Program-made: the position numbers and the translations under genes
Shown here: positions 62,555-64,000 of the stretch, piece by piece
How the letters are laid out: each line of letters opens with the position of its first letter
Numbering within the stretch: the first letter of the stretch is position 1
Assembly (NCBI GenBank): GCA_028710565.1
Contig: JAQTTV010000002.1
Coordinates: 1-64,000 of the forward strand
DNA length: 64,000 bases
Direction of reading: 5' to 3'
Source of the DNA: Gallionella sp.
GTDB taxonomy: Bacteria; Pseudomonadota; Gammaproteobacteria; Burkholderiales; Gallionellaceae
Notes under the pieces: model-generated
The model's input: only the letters and a program-made list of their open reading frames with translations
Databases searched by the model: none
What the model was told of the DNA's origin: nothing

Positions 62555-63607
62555 TCACACCGACATGTCCGCAATGTCTGCATAAACAGCTTGGTATTCC
62601 CGTGCCATATCTTGCCAACTACGCACAAAAGGGTACACGGGTGTAGTGCGATTGAGTTGGTATTGCAAAGCCGCAACCCAATCAGCAATCGGCGCGCTCA
62701 ATGGTAATACCGCCCCAATGTCAGCACTCACTTGCGCCGCTGCGCCACATTGATCAGAGATCACCACGGGGATGCCTGTCGCCATGGATTCGCTGATGAC
62801 CATGCCATAAGGTTCCGCTTTGGCAGGGTGCAGCAATACGTCGATGGATTGAAAATGCGCAGCATCCGTGCGCCAACCTAACAATTTGTACCCGCCGTCC
62901 CAATCCGCAAACAAATGTTTGATTTCCGCTTCATCTGCGCCCACCACCCAAAATTCCAAGTCTGGGCGTTGCTGGCGCAGTTGTGACACGATTTCGACTG
63001 CCAAAGGCAATCCTTTACGTTGCCATTCTTTGCCCACAAATCCGATGATACCGCCTTGTTTGGGTATCGTTTTAGGTAGGCGTGGCATCACATTAGCCGC
63101 TACGCCAGGCACGATGGGCGCGGTCAATTTATGGGCGTATTCAGGATAGTAATGGGCTAGCTGACGAGCAATGATTTCGGAATTGGGGACGATACGCTGT
63201 GCCACACATAGCTCCCGTCGTTCCATATACAGCTGCATCACCACGCGCAGCGATAACATTTTCCACCAAGGTTTGTCATGCACGGTCGCGAAAGGAGGAC
63301 CATGAAAAGTCGTTACTTGATGCATATTGACACGTTCATGGCTGTGAATCAGACAATCCCCTTGCGGATGGGCGCGCAACCATTTTGCCACCCGCCGCCC
63401 GAAACGCCAGTAATACAACCAACGCGGGCGATAGACCATTTCACCTGTTTCATACACGGCAATGCCTTGCGGTTTTTCTGCGCGACAGACTTCGCATATC
63501 ACGATGACTTCATGCCCTAGCTTGCGCAATTCGTGGGTCAACTCCCACACATATCGTTCCATGCCGCCGACAGGGCCGTAGCGGCGTACCACTTGGATAA
63601 TTTTCAT
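62555..63607 (-). CDS. Family 4 glycosyltransferase
   Basis: The 350-residue GT-B protein has GPVGGMERYVWELTHELRKL, GFVGKEWQRKGLPLAVEI, and the donor-site LHPAKAEPYGMVISESMATG with the E-x7-E pattern. It resembles LPS-core WaaG-type transferases. Start at 63607 overlaps the stop of the upstream LPS GT2 gene (ATGA). Exact donor not determined. Confidence 0.9.
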   Translation of the reverse strand: MKIIQVVRRYGPVGGMERYVWELTHELRKLGHEVIVICEVCRAEKPQGIAVYETGEMVYRPRWLYYWRFGRRVAKWLRAHPQGDCLIHSHERVNMHQVTTFHGPPFATVHDKPWWKMLSLRVVMQLYMERRELCVAQRIVPNSEIIARQLAHYYPEYAHKLTAPIVPGVAANVMPRLPKTIPKQGGIIGFVGKEWQRKGLPLAVEIVSQLRQQRPDLEFWVVGADEAEIKHLFADWDGGYKLLGWRTDAAHFQSIDVLLHPAKAEPYGMVISESMATGIPVVISDQCGAAAQVSADIGAVLPLSAPIADWVAALQYQLNRTTPVYPFVRSWQDMAREYQAVYADIADMSV

Positions 63608-64000
63608 CGCCGTGCCTTTTCGTTTAATAACATCAGCTTTAAATAGCGGTAATACGTTTCTTCCGCGTTAGACACCGAGACCATAAACCCTTGCCGCCCA
63701 TCCAGAAATCCCATGCGTAAACAATAGGTTCTAAAAAATGCCCACACCCCACGCAGCACCGCACCTGTTAGCGAGGCGGACTTACCTTGTTGGAATTTCA
63801 TTTGTGCGGCGGCGGTGGAGTACGCGTTGTTTTTGTCCAAAACTTGTTCAAAATTATCGTAGGAATAATGTAGCAACTCACCTGACAACATGCCTGTTTT
63901 GCCGTTGAAGACAATCGTTTCGTGTACCAAGGCATCGCTAAAGCGCGCTTCACCGCGTTGGAATAATCGCACGATGTGATCGGGATACCAGCCTGAATGG
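63604..64000 (-). CDS. LPS core-type family 2 glycosyltransferase (partial, C-terminal)
   Basis: The gene enters from the right edge. The visible 131 codons read HSGWYPDHIVRLFQRGEARF, SDALVHE and later FFRTYCLRMGFLDGRQGFMV. This is the C-terminal part of WaaE/KdtX-like LPS core glycosyltransferases, with the YPDHIVRLFQRG segment being typical. The catalytic DxD lies outside. It overlaps the downstream GT4 by ATGA and forms an LPS-core gene pair with it. Confidence 0.83.
   Translation of the reverse strand, partial: HSGWYPDHIVRLFQRGEARFSDALVHETIVFNGKTGMLSGELLHYSYDNFEQVLDKNNAYSTAAAQMKFQQGKSASLTGAVLRGVWAFFRTYCLRMGFLDGRQGFMVSVSNAEETYYRYLKLMLLNEKARR

Overview
The window looks like a gammaproteobacterial chromosome of roughly even GC. 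The gene content (FtsK, ZapD, YacG, CoaE, PilC/PilD, class 2 PyrD, Aat/Bpt pair, MltA/AmpG, DegS-type protease, WaaC) and the very repeat-rich intergenic spaces suggest a Thiothrix/Thiotrichales-like organism. That placement is an inference from gene content, not a measurement. No rRNA, tRNA or CRISPR array was seen.

Region 1 (1-6.4 kb) is a decayed integrative element. It carries a plasmid-type tyrosine recombinase and small plasmid-family proteins, plus broken ardC, AAA ATPase, radC and P4-type integrase genes. An IS630-like end and two IS1595-family copies (one whole, one truncated) account for most of the breaks. Region 2 (6.4-23.5 kb) is mostly housekeeping: EVE protein, TauE-type permease, WaaC, Sel1 lipoprotein, Nif3-like protein, DegS-type protease, MltA, AmpG, toxin-antitoxin genes, a response regulator overlapping ftsK, SCO1 and a COG2836 membrane protein. 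Two copies of a 143-bp MITE-like repeat and two of a hairpin repeat lie here.

Region 3 (23.6-31.0 kb) holds an RND efflux pair and, next to it, a 3.2-kb cassette of BrnT/BrnA plus a large unknown protein with a HEPN-like R-x4-H motif. The cassette sits between the true 3' end of the RND gene and a diverged, frameshifted copy of that 3' end. Region 4 (31.0-33.1 kb) is an orphan HigA-like antitoxin whose toxin gene has been destroyed by an IS481-family element (6-bp target duplication CGTAAT) and a hairpin repeat. Region 5 (33.2-40.9 kb) is aat-bpt, a membrane protein, pyrD, and the yacG-zapD-coaE-pilD set followed by pilC.

Region 6 (41.0-64 kb) is a surface polysaccharide (probably O-antigen) locus. 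A MarR-type EPS regulator is followed by manC, gmd, an Fcl/ColC-like synthase and a ColD-like dehydratase (a GDP-colitose type route), then ddhA-ddhB-ddhC (rfbFGH), a YerE-like TPP enzyme and a YerF-like reductase (a CDP-yersiniose type route). After these come a Wzx flippase, a GT10 transferase, several GT2 transferases, a methyltransferase and an acyltransferase. Convergent to it are an SGNH/AlgX-like protein, an MBOAT acyltransferase, a GT4 transferase and a partial GT2 LPS-core transferase. The joint presence of two 3,6-dideoxyhexose routes, one leading to a branched sugar, is the most striking metabolic feature of the window.
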